Shown: piece after piece, positions 43,055 to 52,727 of the stretch | How the letters are laid out: each line of letters opens with the position of its first letter | How positions within the stretch are numbered: the stretch's first letter is position 1 | Source: an uncultured Myxococcales bacterium | Lineage (GTDB): Bacteria; Myxococcota_A; UBA9042 | DNA length: 64,000 bases | Assembly: GCA_903883645.1 (NCBI GenBank) | Contig: CAISBR010000147.1 | Coordinates: 62,001 to 126,000 of the forward strand | Reading direction: 5' to 3' | The notes under the pieces: generated by a model | What the model saw: only the letters and a program-made list of their open reading frames with translations | Told to the model about the DNA's origin: nothing | The model's database searches: none | Program-made: the position numbers and the translations under genes

Positions 43055-45244
43055 CTAGGGCGTGCAGTCGGGCACCGTGTCGTGAACACAGGCGCTCGTC
43101 TTGCAACTATCCGTAGTGCAAAGATTATTGTCGTCGCACTCGCTATCTTTCAGGCAGCAGCCGACCACCGCTTGGCAGCCGCAGCCTACGCTGGGCTCGC
43201 ACAGGGCGGCTTGGCAGGTGCCGCAACTCAAATTGTCGCACTCGCTATTCATGTAGCAGGCCTGCTTGCTGCACGCGACTTTGAGCGCCAGCTCGTCGAT
43301 GAGCGGCCCGGCGAAGTCGTTCTTATTGCTGTCGGCCGCGTCAAATCCTAAGCAGACTTGCACGGTCTTGCCCTGCCAGCTGTCGAGCGGCACGGTGACG
43401 GCTTGCCAGAGGCCGCCCGTGGTGCCGTAGACCAGGTCGCTGCTCCACACCACCTTGAGCGCGCCTTGATCGAGGACTTGGACCGTAAACCAATCGTACT
43501 TGGGCAAGCCGTCGACCGGCGGGTTCTTGTAGTCCTTAGCGGCGTATCCCGACCACTCCGTCTCGAGCTTAAGTTGAAATGTTAGCAGGTTATAGTTTGT
43601 GCCCTGCTTGAGCGTCAGCGGCGCAGAGCAGATCAGGCCCTTGGGGCCGGCGTCGCCCAGGTCGGGATCGCTGTAGCTGTCGCCGCTCTGCGACGAGAAG
43701 GCCAAGGCCCCACCCGTCACGCCGGCAGTAGGCACCGCGTGCCAGCCGACCTGGGCCGAATTTTGTTGCTGTGCGGTCCATCCCTCGAGTGTGCCGGCGT
43801 CAAAGCCGCTGTAGAGGGACACCGATGCCTTGCAGCAACTGGGTTTGCTCGCGTCGGGCTTGCTCTGGCACTCGCCGTTTTGGCAGCTGTCGACCGTGCA
43901 CGCCACGCCATCGTCGCAGTCGCCGTCTTGGACGCAGCAGCCGGGAATCTTGTCGAACAGGCACGCACCCACGCCGGCCGAGTCGTTGGCGTAGGGTACG
44001 CATGTCTCGGTTGTGCAAGTGTTACTGTCGTCTTTGCAGGTGGTGTTGGGGTCGCAGGCCAGCTGCGCGCACACGGTCTCGATCACCACATCGTCGAGGT
44101 AGATTCCCTCGTAACTATTCTTAATGCCGGTGCCGGTCTGGAACTGCCACTGCAACTTGACGGTCTTGCCGGCCCAGGCCGAAATATCGAGCGCGACCCG
44201 CTTCCAACCGCCGCCGGTGGTCTTGCCGATTTGGGTCGACCAGAACAGCGGCGTCGACTTGGCGGCCTCGACCACCCCGACGCTCAGCACATCTTTTTCG
44301 ACGAGGCACTGCGAGGCGCCGTTGACCACCACGCACGACGACCCCTGCGGACAGGTGGGTTTGCAGGTACCCACCGAGAAGCTGCTGGAGTAGGGCGGCT
44401 CGGCATCGAGCCAAAGCCAGAACACCAAGTGCGCCGTCGAGCCGGCAGGTAACACATAGTCTGGTGTAAGTAGGCTAGTTTGCACGGCAGCCGGGCTCGC
44501 GCCGGGCTTGCAGCCATCGTCTTGGCTCGCGCTGGTGTCGTAGGTATAGCACTCGTTGCCAAAGTAGAGGCTGCTGGAGCCGCTGTGGGCGCGGTGTTCG
44601 GTGGGGTGCCAGATGACGCTGCCGTTGGTTGCGCCTTCGGTCGCTTTGAGGCCATCGAAGCCGCCCGCCTCGAAGCCCGTCTTGAGCAGCGTCAGCTTGC
44701 CCGAGCAGCAGTTTGGGTCGGTCTTGTTGACGCACTGGGCTGTGGCGATGTCGCAGGTGTCTTGGGTGCACTCGTCTTTATCGTTGCAGGCAGCACTGTT
44801 GCAGCACGATGGGTACGGCTTGGGCACGGGCTTGCACACGCCCAGATCGCAGAAGGCGTCTTGGCAGGCCTGCAGGTTCAAGACGCTGGCGCAGTCGGTG
44901 CTCGTGACACACTGGGCCGTGTCGACGGGCTCCGTGTCAATTTCGGCAGCGGCGTCGACCTGATCGGCCTGCTCCACATCCAGCACCTCATCGGCAGGCG
45001 CATCGTCGCTGTCGAGCACATCGCCCGGCAGCTCGCCTTCGGTATCGACGACGGTGTCGCTGTCGGTCTGGTCGCCGTCGTTGCTATCGACGACCGCCGA
45101 GTCGGCCTTGCCGGCGTCTTTGGTGCCAGAGGTCTTGGTGTCGGACGAGCAAGCCGCCAGCGCCCACGCCAGGGCCAGCATCGCCGCCAGCCCAGAATAC
45201 CGCAGAATCTTCACACGCTGCGCCGCCATTGCATCTACCGCCAT
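43055..45244 (-). CDS. Modular Cys-rich lipoprotein with two jelly-roll-like modules
   Basis: 729 residues from ATG 45244; GTG 45307 (overlapping the upstream stop) and ATG 45229 are alternatives, all keeping the lipobox ALAAC. An Asp/Thr/Glu-rich linker leads to a Cys-rich entry (CASVLNLQACQDAFC, CCNSAAC), module 1 (SLYFGNECYTYD to YEGIYLDDVVIETVC), a Cys unit (CDDGVACTVDSC), module 2 (to FAGPLIDELALKVAC) and a closing Cys unit (CDDNNLCTTDSC). Module 1 is nearly the same as module 1 of the downstream paralogue, including NECY[ST]YD, so the two arose by recent duplication. Function inferred only as a surface-exposed binding protein. Confidence 0.83.
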   Translation of the reverse strand: MAVDAMAAQRVKILRYSGLAAMLALAWALAACSSDTKTSGTKDAGKADSAVVDSNDGDQTDSDTVVDTEGELPGDVLDSDDAPADEVLDVEQADQVDAAAEIDTEPVDTAQCVTSTDCASVLNLQACQDAFCDLGVCKPVPKPYPSCCNSAACNDKDECTQDTCDIATAQCVNKTDPNCCSGKLTLLKTGFEAGGFDGLKATEGATNGSVIWHPTEHRAHSGSSSLYFGNECYTYDTSASQDDGCKPGASPAAVQTSLLTPDYVLPAGSTAHLVFWLWLDAEPPYSSSFSVGTCKPTCPQGSSCVVVNGASQCLVEKDVLSVGVVEAAKSTPLFWSTQIGKTTGGGWKRVALDISAWAGKTVKLQWQFQTGTGIKNSYEGIYLDDVVIETVCAQLACDPNTTCKDDSNTCTTETCVPYANDSAGVGACLFDKIPGCCVQDGDCDDGVACTVDSCQNGECQSKPDASKPSCCKASVSLYSGFDAGTLEGWTAQQQNSAQVGWHAVPTAGVTGGALAFSSQSGDSYSDPDLGDAGPKGLICSAPLTLKQGTNYNLLTFQLKLETEWSGYAAKDYKNPPVDGLPKYDWFTVQVLDQGALKVVWSSDLVYGTTGGLWQAVTVPLDSWQGKTVQVCLGFDAADSNKNDFAGPLIDELALKVACSKQACYMNSECDNLSCGTCQAALCEPSVGCGCQAVVGCCLKDSECDDNNLCTTDSCKTSACVHDTVPDCTP

Positions 45245-45296
45245 GTCTGCCTGCTCGGCCGGCGCGTACGCCAGCGCTTGGGGCTCTGTGCCGCCA

Positions 45297-48200
45297 TCAA
45301 CCGCCACAGTTGGTCGTCAGCTTTAGGTTGTCGACAAACACGCCCTTGCCGCTGTTGCCAAAGCTATCGACGGTGTCGAAGGTGAACTGCAGCTGGACCT
45401 CTTGGCCCTTGTAGTTGGCCAGGTCGAAGCTGACGCTGTACCACGTGCTGATGTTGAAGCCCGAGGCGCTCTTGGTAAACGCCGTCAGCTTCTGTGAGCC
45501 GACGAGAACGGTCACCGTCAAGTTGTCGTATGACCCGCTGAGCTCGGTGTCCATGTAGACATCAAAGGTGAGCTTTGACGGTGTGTTCGCGGGCAACAGC
45601 ACCTTTGGCGTCAGCGCCGTGCCCTTGTTGGCGCTGCCAAGGTCGAAGTTGCCGGCCGCAGTGTCGCCGTAGTACAGCACGCCGGGCGCAGTCTTGGCCA
45701 AGCCGCTGGGCTGCGCGGTGGTGATCTGCCAGCCCTTGGAGGGGCCGAAGGCGTTGTTAAAGGTCATGCCCTTGGCGTCGTTCGCGTCAAAATCGTTGAC
45801 CCACACGTCGGGTAGGCAGCAGCCCGCCACGCCGGTGGGCGTGTGCACGCACTTGGTGCTGACGCACTTGTCGATGGTGCAGATGACCTCGCCGTCGTCG
45901 CAGTCTTTGTCGGCGCTGCAGCAGGTGTTTTGGTTGACGCACTTGTTGCCGACGCACGAGTCGGCCGTGCAGACGTTCTTGTCGTCGCACTGGGCCGACG
46001 AGAGGCAGCAGCCGGCGATGGCGGGATTGCTGCATTGGCCGCCCGGGCCAGAGCAGACGTCGTCGGTGCAGGCGTTGCCGTCGTTGCAGTCGCCGGGGCC
46101 CATGCAGCAGCCTTTGATGGGCGCAAACGAGCAGAGCTTGCTCGAGCCGCAGGTGTCGGTGGTGCATAGGTTGTTGTCGTTGCAGTCGCCGCTCGAGGCG
46201 CAGCAGTTGTTGGCGTATCCGCAGGTGCCGTCGCTGCATACGCCGGTCAGGCAGGCTAGGCCGACCACGGGGCAGCCCGCGGCACTGGTGCAGACCTTGG
46301 CTTTGCAGGTCGACGTGACGCTGACGTCGTCGAGGTAGATGCCCGGCCCGGTGGTGGAGCCGCTCGAGGTAGATGGCTTGTATTCAAAGCGCAATTCAAA
46401 GCTTTTGCCGCCAAGGGGCGTCAGGTCGTAGGTGAACTGCTTCCAAGTGTTGACCAGGGTGTAGCCCGAGACGGTGGCGAAATTGACGTCGCTGCCATCG
46501 ACGGTGGCGTAGGCCCGCAACGTGTAGCTGCTGAAAGCGGTGGTGGGGGCATAAGCCCAGAACGATAAACTAGTTTCTTTGCCGGGCAAGATGGTGATGG
46601 TGGGCGACACCGCCGTCACTTTCCAGGTGGGCGAGTTGGGGGTAGCAAGCGCGGCGCCGGTCAGCGTGCCCATGTGCAGCGCCCCGGGGGCGGAGTGGGC
46701 CAAGGCGGTGTCTTGGTAGAGCCAGCTGAGTTCGGCCTTGTCGCTAACCGTACTAAAGCCCTCGTCGCTGCCCGAAAAGACGGCGTTGACCACCTGCGGC
46801 GCGCAGCAGCCCGGTACGGCGAGCGCGTTGTGCAGGCACTTGCCCTTGTCGCACGCGTCGCTGGTGCAGGGGTTAAAGTCGTCGCATTCGCTGTCGAACG
46901 AGCAGCAGAGGTTGACGTCGGCGCAGGTGCCGCTGGCGCAAATCCCCTTCTTGCACGGGTCGTTGATGGCGCACTCCGCGTCGGACTTGCAGCAGGTGTT
47001 TTGGTGCGAGCAGTTGCCGCCGGCGATGGGGCACTGGTCGAGCGTGCAGTCGTTCTTGTCGTCGCACTGGCTGTCGCTGAGGCAGCAGTTGGGCAGGTCG
47101 CTGTGGCTGCAGACGCCGCCGGGGCCGCTGCACAGGTCGAGCGTGCAGGGCTTGCTGTCGTCGCACTGGTTGTTGCTGCTGCAGCAGGCGGCCTTGGTGG
47201 CGTGGCTGCAGACCGGCAGGCCGGTGTCGCCGTCTTGGCAAGCGTCGGTCGAGCAGGCGTTGCCGTCGTCGCATTCGGCTAGGCTGGCGCAGCAGCCGGT
47301 GCCAATCGCCACATCGTCTAAGTAGGCGCCCTCAAAGGCATTGGCCGTGCCGTCCTTGGTCTCAAAAGCGAACTGGAACTGCACGGTCTGGCCGATAAAG
47401 TCCTTGAGTTCAATCGAGATTCGCTGCCATGCGCCGCCAGTGGTCCCGCCGATGGCGTCGCTCGTCCAGACCTTGGTCGGAGTATCGCCGTTCAGCACGC
47501 GCACGGTCAGCAGATCGTCGCCGGCAAGCTGCTCGGTCGACAGCCACAGCCAGAAGTTGAGCTTGGGTAATAAGCCTGGTTTATTGGGCACTTGCACGCC
47601 CGGAAGGGTCGCGGTGCCGCCCACCTGCTTGTTGTTGTTGTAGGTGCTCTTGGCCGGGTCGCCGAAGTACAGCGACGTGCCGCCCGACATCGAGCGCACC
47701 TTGCTGAAATTCCAGGTAAGACCCGTCTTGAAGATGTCGACAATATCGACGCCCTCGCCCGGACCGTCGAGCCGACGAATCCACAAGTTCGAGGTGACGG
47801 CCGCCACCTTGGGGCCCATTTGGCAGGCGAGGCAAGGCTTTTTGGTCGAGACGTCGCCGATGCCCAAGCATTCGACCTGACCGCCGCCCAAGTCGTACAG
47901 GCACGCGTTGGTTCGCACCGTGTATTTGCAGTTGCCGGCATCGCAAGTGGCGCCAAAAGCACATGAATTGATGCAGTCTGTGTTGCTCACACAGGTAGAA
48001 AGCGACACGCCGGGCACGATCGGAGTCACCACGTCGGGCGAGCTGTCTGGGGTCGCGTCGGGCTTGGTGTCGGGCGCCGTGTCTTCGATTGCGTCGCTGC
48101 CGTCGTCAAGGGTGTCTGTGTCGGCCAAATCAGTATCACTATCAACAACATCAGTAACGTCGAGGCTCGCGTCGCCAAGCTGATCGCCGGCATCGGCATC

Positions 48201-48449
48201 GGCAGTCGGCGTGTCTCCCGGAGCCGTGTCTGGCTTGATCGCGTCGCCCGTGCCCGTGGCATCCGCGCCGGTATCGGCCACCGCGGCGTCACTTTGACTG
48301 TCGGCCGCAGTCGTCGCCTTGGTGGTGTCGCCGCAGCCCACTGCCAGAAGCGCCAGTGCCATAAGGGCGCCGCCAACCACTTGACGGGCTGACAAAAAGC
48401 GACGAGAGGTGGCTGCCTGCGCCGTGCTCGTCTGGCCTACTTGGGTCAT
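45297..48449 (-). CDS. Modular Cys-rich lipoprotein with three jelly-roll-like modules
   Basis: 1,050 residues from ATG 48449, which has GGGAG six bases upstream; an in-frame TTG at 48467 is less likely. Lipobox LAVGC (Cys39), then an Asp/Thr/Ala linker of about 115 residues. Module 1 runs from SLYFGDPAKSTY to FEGAYLDDVAIGTGC, followed by five or so Cys units (CDDGNACSTDAC, CDDSKPCTLDLC, CDDKNDCTLDQC, CDDFNPCTSDAC). Module 2 ends GPGIYLDDVSVTSTC, then more units (CNDNNLCTTDTC, CNDGNACTDDVC, CDDKNVCTADSC), and module 3 ends GKGVFVDNLKLTTNCGG at the stop. First gene of the three-paralogue cluster; a candidate promoter lies upstream. Confidence 0.85.
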   Translation of the reverse strand: MTQVGQTSTAQAATSRRFLSARQVVGGALMALALLAVGCGDTTKATTAADSQSDAAVADTGADATGTGDAIKPDTAPGDTPTADADAGDQLGDASLDVTDVVDSDTDLADTDTLDDGSDAIEDTAPDTKPDATPDSSPDVVTPIVPGVSLSTCVSNTDCINSCAFGATCDAGNCKYTVRTNACLYDLGGGQVECLGIGDVSTKKPCLACQMGPKVAAVTSNLWIRRLDGPGEGVDIVDIFKTGLTWNFSKVRSMSGGTSLYFGDPAKSTYNNNKQVGGTATLPGVQVPNKPGLLPKLNFWLWLSTEQLAGDDLLTVRVLNGDTPTKVWTSDAIGGTTGGAWQRISIELKDFIGQTVQFQFAFETKDGTANAFEGAYLDDVAIGTGCCASLAECDDGNACSTDACQDGDTGLPVCSHATKAACCSSNNQCDDSKPCTLDLCSGPGGVCSHSDLPNCCLSDSQCDDKNDCTLDQCPIAGGNCSHQNTCCKSDAECAINDPCKKGICASGTCADVNLCCSFDSECDDFNPCTSDACDKGKCLHNALAVPGCCAPQVVNAVFSGSDEGFSTVSDKAELSWLYQDTALAHSAPGALHMGTLTGAALATPNSPTWKVTAVSPTITILPGKETSLSFWAYAPTTAFSSYTLRAYATVDGSDVNFATVSGYTLVNTWKQFTYDLTPLGGKSFELRFEYKPSTSSGSTTGPGIYLDDVSVTSTCKAKVCTSAAGCPVVGLACLTGVCSDGTCGYANNCCASSGDCNDNNLCTTDTCGSSKLCSFAPIKGCCMGPGDCNDGNACTDDVCSGPGGQCSNPAIAGCCLSSAQCDDKNVCTADSCVGNKCVNQNTCCSADKDCDDGEVICTIDKCVSTKCVHTPTGVAGCCLPDVWVNDFDANDAKGMTFNNAFGPSKGWQITTAQPSGLAKTAPGVLYYGDTAAGNFDLGSANKGTALTPKVLLPANTPSKLTFDVYMDTELSGSYDNLTVTVLVGSQKLTAFTKSASGFNISTWYSVSFDLANYKGQEVQLQFTFDTVDSFGNSGKGVFVDNLKLTTNCGG

Positions 48450-48520
48450 TGCGCGCTCCCTTGGCAATCAGTGCGACACGGCCTGCGGCGAACCGGCACA
48501 GGCCCTTGTCCAAACCGTGC

Positions 48521-48549
48521 AAAATACCACTGTCTGGCAGCGGGCACAA
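48521..48549 (-). promoter_or_regulatory. Candidate promoter for the three-lipoprotein cluster
   Basis: On the minus strand TTGTGC (48544-48549) and TATTTT (48521-48526) are 17 bases apart, 71 bases upstream of the ATG. The -10 matches four of six consensus bases and the -35 three, in an otherwise GC-rich gap. Confidence 0.45.
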
Positions 48550-48647
48550 ATCGCCGGTGCCGCCGAGCCGCCTTGCCCAGCGCCCCCACACGGGCAGCGG
48601 CAGCGGATCGCGCGCGCCCACAGGTGCTCGACAGCAGATTCGTAAGG

Positions 48648-50306
48648 TTAAAACCGCCAGCGAGCGACGGCATCGGCGCGCCAAGCCGGCTCAGCCGCGA
48701 CACCAGCGGTATTGGCCAGAGCGGCGCCAGGCATCAGCAGCGTGCCGCGACCAAAGAGCTCAAGGCCGTGATCGAGGTGCAGATGCGCCGAAAGCTCGGG
48801 CTCTAGGCCGATCCAGGCGTGCTTGCCGGGCGTCGCGTCGGGTGACAGGGCCACCGCACCCAGCACGGCCGCTTCGAGCGCGAGGTCGCCGGTGCCGCGG
48901 CCCCAAGGGTGCCAAGCGAGGGCCGGCCGCAGGTAGCCCGCATTGGCAACGGCGCCGATTACGTCGCGAAACAACAGACCGTCGATGCGAAAGGCGCGGT
49001 TGAAGCGAAAGCCGTGCATGGCGGTGCGGTCGGCGCCGTCGGGGGTGCCACCTAGCTTGAAATTGTTGGTATCGTTGACGCCGAAGCCACCGTTCGACTC
49101 GCCGCTGGCCGCGCCCAAGTCGAGCTTGAGGTCGAGCTCGCCCGGCTGCCATGTGGCTCGCCCGGCTGCGCCACCCGAGACGATGGTCTTGGCATCGGGG
49201 TCGGCGGTGATGTCGCTGCGGCCGATGGTGCCGTAGATCGCGTCGCCTTCGGCCTGCAGTACGAGCGGGGCCGAGCGCCAGGTGCCACGCCAGGTGGTAT
49301 ATGCCTGAAATGTATAGGTTCGCAGGGTGCGCTGGGTCAGCAAGATGCACTCGTTGCCGCACGCCGGATTCGCCAAGCCCTTGGCTGGCGCGGGGGTGGT
49401 CGTGCCTGGATTTTGCAGACTTTCGACCGAAAACGCCTGATCCTGGCTGAGCCACAGCAGCGCCAGCGCCCACTCGAGACCCGGCTCGCCGTGCAACTTG
49501 CCGCCGGCCACGCCCAGGTCGTAGCGGATGACGTCGGCGCTGTCTTGAAAGGGCAAGCCCGACTGGCCGCTGCTCATCAGCCATGCGCCGTTGCTGCTGC
49601 CGCCGGCGTACGAATTGTAGAGTGTTGCGGCGTTGGCGCCTTGACCCGAGGGCCAGGTGAACAGGTTCGAACGGGCGATCGAGAAGCGAAAGCCCAGCAG
49701 TTCCATGCCCAATTTCACGCTGTCGATGCTGGTTTGCCAGTCGCCCAGCAGGTCGTCGCCGCTGTTGCGCACCACGCCCATGCCAAAGTGGTCGGGCATG
49801 CGGCCCACGTCGAGGTCGACAAGGCCAAAGACCTTGCTGTGCAGCCACATGCGACGCATAGCCAAGCCCGACTGGAGCGAACCGGTCGACCAATCGGCCT
49901 GGCCGTAGCGGTCGGCAAACGAGGCGAGCGTGGCGCGACCGCCGGCCATACCCCACGCATCGAGCTGGGTATTGAGCTGCGACCAGTCGCCCACATGCAA
50001 GCTGGGCTCTAAACGCAGCCGCAAATCAGTACCTTGCACGCGGTCGGCCAAGGTCGCCGCGTTGGGGTCGGCATTGCCATGGCGCACATCGAGGTGGGTG
50101 GGCAACTCGGCGTTGTCGGCGTTGTTGCGGACGCCACCGAGCACTTCGCCGCGGGCGCGCACCTGACCGCGCCACTCAAGATGCACGAGGGGCTGCGTTT
50201 GCAGCGGGCGCGAGGCCTCAAGAGCGGGCGGCGGCGGATCAGCACGGGCCGGCAACGCAGCCAACAACCCAAGCAAAATCAAGGCAATCGCCGGAATTCG
50301 CGGCAC
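48648..50306 (-). CDS. Exported porin-like outer-membrane protein
   Basis: 552 residues from GTG 50306, chosen because it puts the signal peptide (PRIPAIALILLGLLAALPARA) at the N-terminus; ATG 50429, three bases after the upstream stop, is the longer alternative. The mature chain is a series of beta strands with aromatic girdle residues (HLEWRGQVRARGEVLGGV, TDLRLRLEPSLHVGDWS, GLVDLDVGRMPDHFGMGVVR, YTFQAYTTWRGTWR) and ends ADAVARWRF with a terminal Phe, as in barrel-insertion signals. It resembles large myxobacterial outer-membrane proteins of the TIGR04551 type as I recall them, but this needs a profile check. Probably a channel; substrate unknown. Confidence 0.75.
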   Translation of the reverse strand: MPRIPAIALILLGLLAALPARADPPPPALEASRPLQTQPLVHLEWRGQVRARGEVLGGVRNNADNAELPTHLDVRHGNADPNAATLADRVQGTDLRLRLEPSLHVGDWSQLNTQLDAWGMAGGRATLASFADRYGQADWSTGSLQSGLAMRRMWLHSKVFGLVDLDVGRMPDHFGMGVVRNSGDDLLGDWQTSIDSVKLGMELLGFRFSIARSNLFTWPSGQGANAATLYNSYAGGSSNGAWLMSSGQSGLPFQDSADVIRYDLGVAGGKLHGEPGLEWALALLWLSQDQAFSVESLQNPGTTTPAPAKGLANPACGNECILLTQRTLRTYTFQAYTTWRGTWRSAPLVLQAEGDAIYGTIGRSDITADPDAKTIVSGGAAGRATWQPGELDLKLDLGAASGESNGGFGVNDTNNFKLGGTPDGADRTAMHGFRFNRAFRIDGLLFRDVIGAVANAGYLRPALAWHPWGRGTGDLALEAAVLGAVALSPDATPGKHAWIGLEPELSAHLHLDHGLELFGRGTLLMPGAALANTAGVAAEPAWRADAVARWRF

Positions 50307-50432
50307 GATCGCACACGGAGCTAGGGGTGGGTAGGGGTGGAGCAAGGCATATCCCGGGGCCGGTCGGGCCGACTCGGCGAGCGCGCAAGTGTACGGACAG
50401 ACTTGCAGATGGGCAACCCGCCGCGGCATCGG

Positions 50433-52721
50433 TTAGCGCTGGGCCGGAGTAGCGGCGATCGGCAGCGGCAAGCCAATGCGCGGCGCAATCAGGGGCTGCG
50501 GGGCCACGACCGGGGCGAGGCGCGGCTCAGGGCGTTGGTACACCGACAGAATCGGCACGCCGGCCAGGGCGGACTGAAAGGCCGGCTCGCGGTGGCGGTA
50601 GTCGCGCATCAGGTCGAGCTCGAAGTCGTCGTGGTCTTTTTGATGGTGGAAGAAACCCATGGCCGTGCCCTCGGGCCCAACACCGTAGCGCAGATCGCGA
50701 CGGAACCAGCCCTCGCGCTGGTACATCTGATAGGCACCCCAAGCCGACTTGTGGAACCAAATCGAGGCGTTGGCAGGCGCATGGGCGTTGACGTACTCGA
50801 GGCCATCGCGGGTGGAGCCGCCCCAGAACTGCCGCTGCATACCCGCCTGGGTCGCACCGGGGATGCCGCCGATGAGCTCGTTGAAGTACGCAGAACCATG
50901 CCGATATGTGTCGGCAGTAGCCTGAGCCGCGGGGGCAAGCAAAGCTACGGCCAGCAGCCAAGCCAGCAACGTGGCGGCCAATTGGGGCTCGCCATCGGCA
51001 TCGGCCAAGCGACGGCATAGCCGGCTCCACACCGCCTGAGCGCCGCGCGCGCCGATCAAAAGCATGAAAGGAAACGCGGGCATCCAGTGCTTAGTGCCAC
51101 CAAAAATCGGCGTGCCGGGCATTGAGATCAGCGCCATGGGCCAGACCGTCGAAAGCAGCAAAAGCCGGTCCCACGAGCGCTGCTCGGGCGTGCGACCGTC
51201 GACCGCGCCCTGCTCCGCGTATAGCCAGCCTTGGCGACGCTCGTGATCGGCTGCGGCCTCGCGTCGGCGCCACCACTGCGGGCCATAAACAGCTACAAGT
51301 CCTACAAAGAATGCTGCGAGCAGGCTGATCGGCCAGGTCAGCGCGGTCATGCTCCACGCGTAAATCGTCGGAAAGGGCGGGTATTGCAGCACCTGGCCAA
51401 ACCAGTACTGCATGTAGTGCTCGTGGTGCAGGTGGAATTCGATCCAGCGCAGCACGTTGTCGAGCGAGTCGACCCAGAGCAGCGGCCATCCGGCCACCAA
51501 GATCGCCGGACCGATCAGCAGCATGGCTAGAAATACCCCGGGAATAGGCGGAATTTCGAAGCGAACCCGCGGCGAGGCGACCACTAACAGTGCCAGCGCC
51601 ACACCCAGCACCGGATGCAGCCACGCCCCCAGCGCCCCGAGCAGCACGGCCAGTACCAGCCAGAGGGCCCGTTGCCGGCGATTTGCCTCGATATGCACTT
51701 GCACGCGGCCCTCGCGCAGCGACGTCCAGCCCCAGTGGGCGAGCAGCGGCACCGGCAAGAAGAGCGCGTTGTGCTTGGCCAACAGGGCAAAACCCCATGC
51801 AATCGCAGTGATATAGATCCACGGCCGCGAGGCCAGCGCGCGGTGCCACGCCACGGTGGTCAGCAGCAAAAGCGCGGCGATCGTCGTGTCGAACGTGCAC
51901 AGGTGCGCATTCCAAAACGCTTGCGGAATGCATAGATAGCCCAAGGCGGCCAGCAGCGCGAAGGGGCGGCGCAGCGTGCCCGGGCCCGCAGCGGTCACGC
52001 GACCGGCAAAGAAGCCGCGGCCGGCGAGGTAGATGAGGGCGACCAACAGCGCGGCGAACAGGGCGCCGGGCATACGCATTGCCGCGGATTCGCTAAGGAT
52101 ATAGCTCCAGCTGCGCTCAACGGCCTCGCAGCCGGTGCGGTAGATTGCGGACCCGTGCGGCGCCGGGCCAGGTGCGGCACAGGTGGTCTGCAGCTTGGCC
52201 AAGTCTACGTCGATCGGCAACTTGACGATCGCCAAATCGGGTCGGCGCTCGATGACCTCGCCCTGCAGCAGTCGCCGTGGGCCAACCTGGCTACCTTCGC
52301 CTACAATCTGAGGACTTAGCACCGTAACCAGCGACCCAACGGCAAAGCCATGCGCCGGACCGAGCCCCGTGACTTCGAGGCGGCGCTCTTTGCCATGCAA
52401 GGCAATGCTCTGTACCGGCCGTAACTTGCGACCAAAGGCACGCCACGACCAGCCAAACAGGATCTTGTCGAGCGGCGGGTGCTCGCTGTTGTTGCGCCAA
52501 GTATCCAAAATCTCTTTGTATTGTAGGGCTTTGGCGCGTTCCTCGCCGCCCTTTTCGACCCGTACAAACCAGTCTTGGTACGTCTCGGCGTGGCCGAAAT
52601 AGAACGCTTCGTCGCGCACAAAGCCCATGTCGTCGGTGGCGACCGTGACGGCGAGCGCGGCGGCGAAGAGCAGCACGGCTACAAAGAAGTCGCTAGAGCG
52701 CGAGGCAAACGGGCGGGCCAT
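50433..52721 (-). CDS. GT-C membrane glycosyltransferase (ArnT/PMT-like)
   Basis: 762 residues with about ten hydrophobic helices. The first periplasmic loop has an acidic FVRDEAFYFGHAETYQDWF motif right after helix 1, the catalytic Asp-Glu position of lipid-linked-sugar-using GT-C enzymes (PMT, ArnT). A soluble insert of about 110 residues (100-215) with strands RRLEVTGLGPAH and LAIVKLPIDVD is unusual. HLCTFDTTIAALLLL and WGFALLAKHNALFLPVPLLAHW are typical core helices. It transfers sugars from polyprenyl phosphate to a protein or lipid outside the inner membrane. The gene lies six bases after the sigma-54 activator and three-to-126 bases before the porin-like gene. Confidence 0.88.
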   Translation of the reverse strand: MARPFASRSSDFFVAVLLFAAALAVTVATDDMGFVRDEAFYFGHAETYQDWFVRVEKGGEERAKALQYKEILDTWRNNSEHPPLDKILFGWSWRAFGRKLRPVQSIALHGKERRLEVTGLGPAHGFAVGSLVTVLSPQIVGEGSQVGPRRLLQGEVIERRPDLAIVKLPIDVDLAKLQTTCAAPGPAPHGSAIYRTGCEAVERSWSYILSESAAMRMPGALFAALLVALIYLAGRGFFAGRVTAAGPGTLRRPFALLAALGYLCIPQAFWNAHLCTFDTTIAALLLLTTVAWHRALASRPWIYITAIAWGFALLAKHNALFLPVPLLAHWGWTSLREGRVQVHIEANRRQRALWLVLAVLLGALGAWLHPVLGVALALLVVASPRVRFEIPPIPGVFLAMLLIGPAILVAGWPLLWVDSLDNVLRWIEFHLHHEHYMQYWFGQVLQYPPFPTIYAWSMTALTWPISLLAAFFVGLVAVYGPQWWRRREAAADHERRQGWLYAEQGAVDGRTPEQRSWDRLLLLSTVWPMALISMPGTPIFGGTKHWMPAFPFMLLIGARGAQAVWSRLCRRLADADGEPQLAATLLAWLLAVALLAPAAQATADTYRHGSAYFNELIGGIPGATQAGMQRQFWGGSTRDGLEYVNAHAPANASIWFHKSAWGAYQMYQREGWFRRDLRYGVGPEGTAMGFFHHQKDHDDFELDLMRDYRHREPAFQSALAGVPILSVYQRPEPRLAPVVAPQPLIAPRIGLPLPIAATPAQR

Positions 52722-52727
52722 CGGCGG

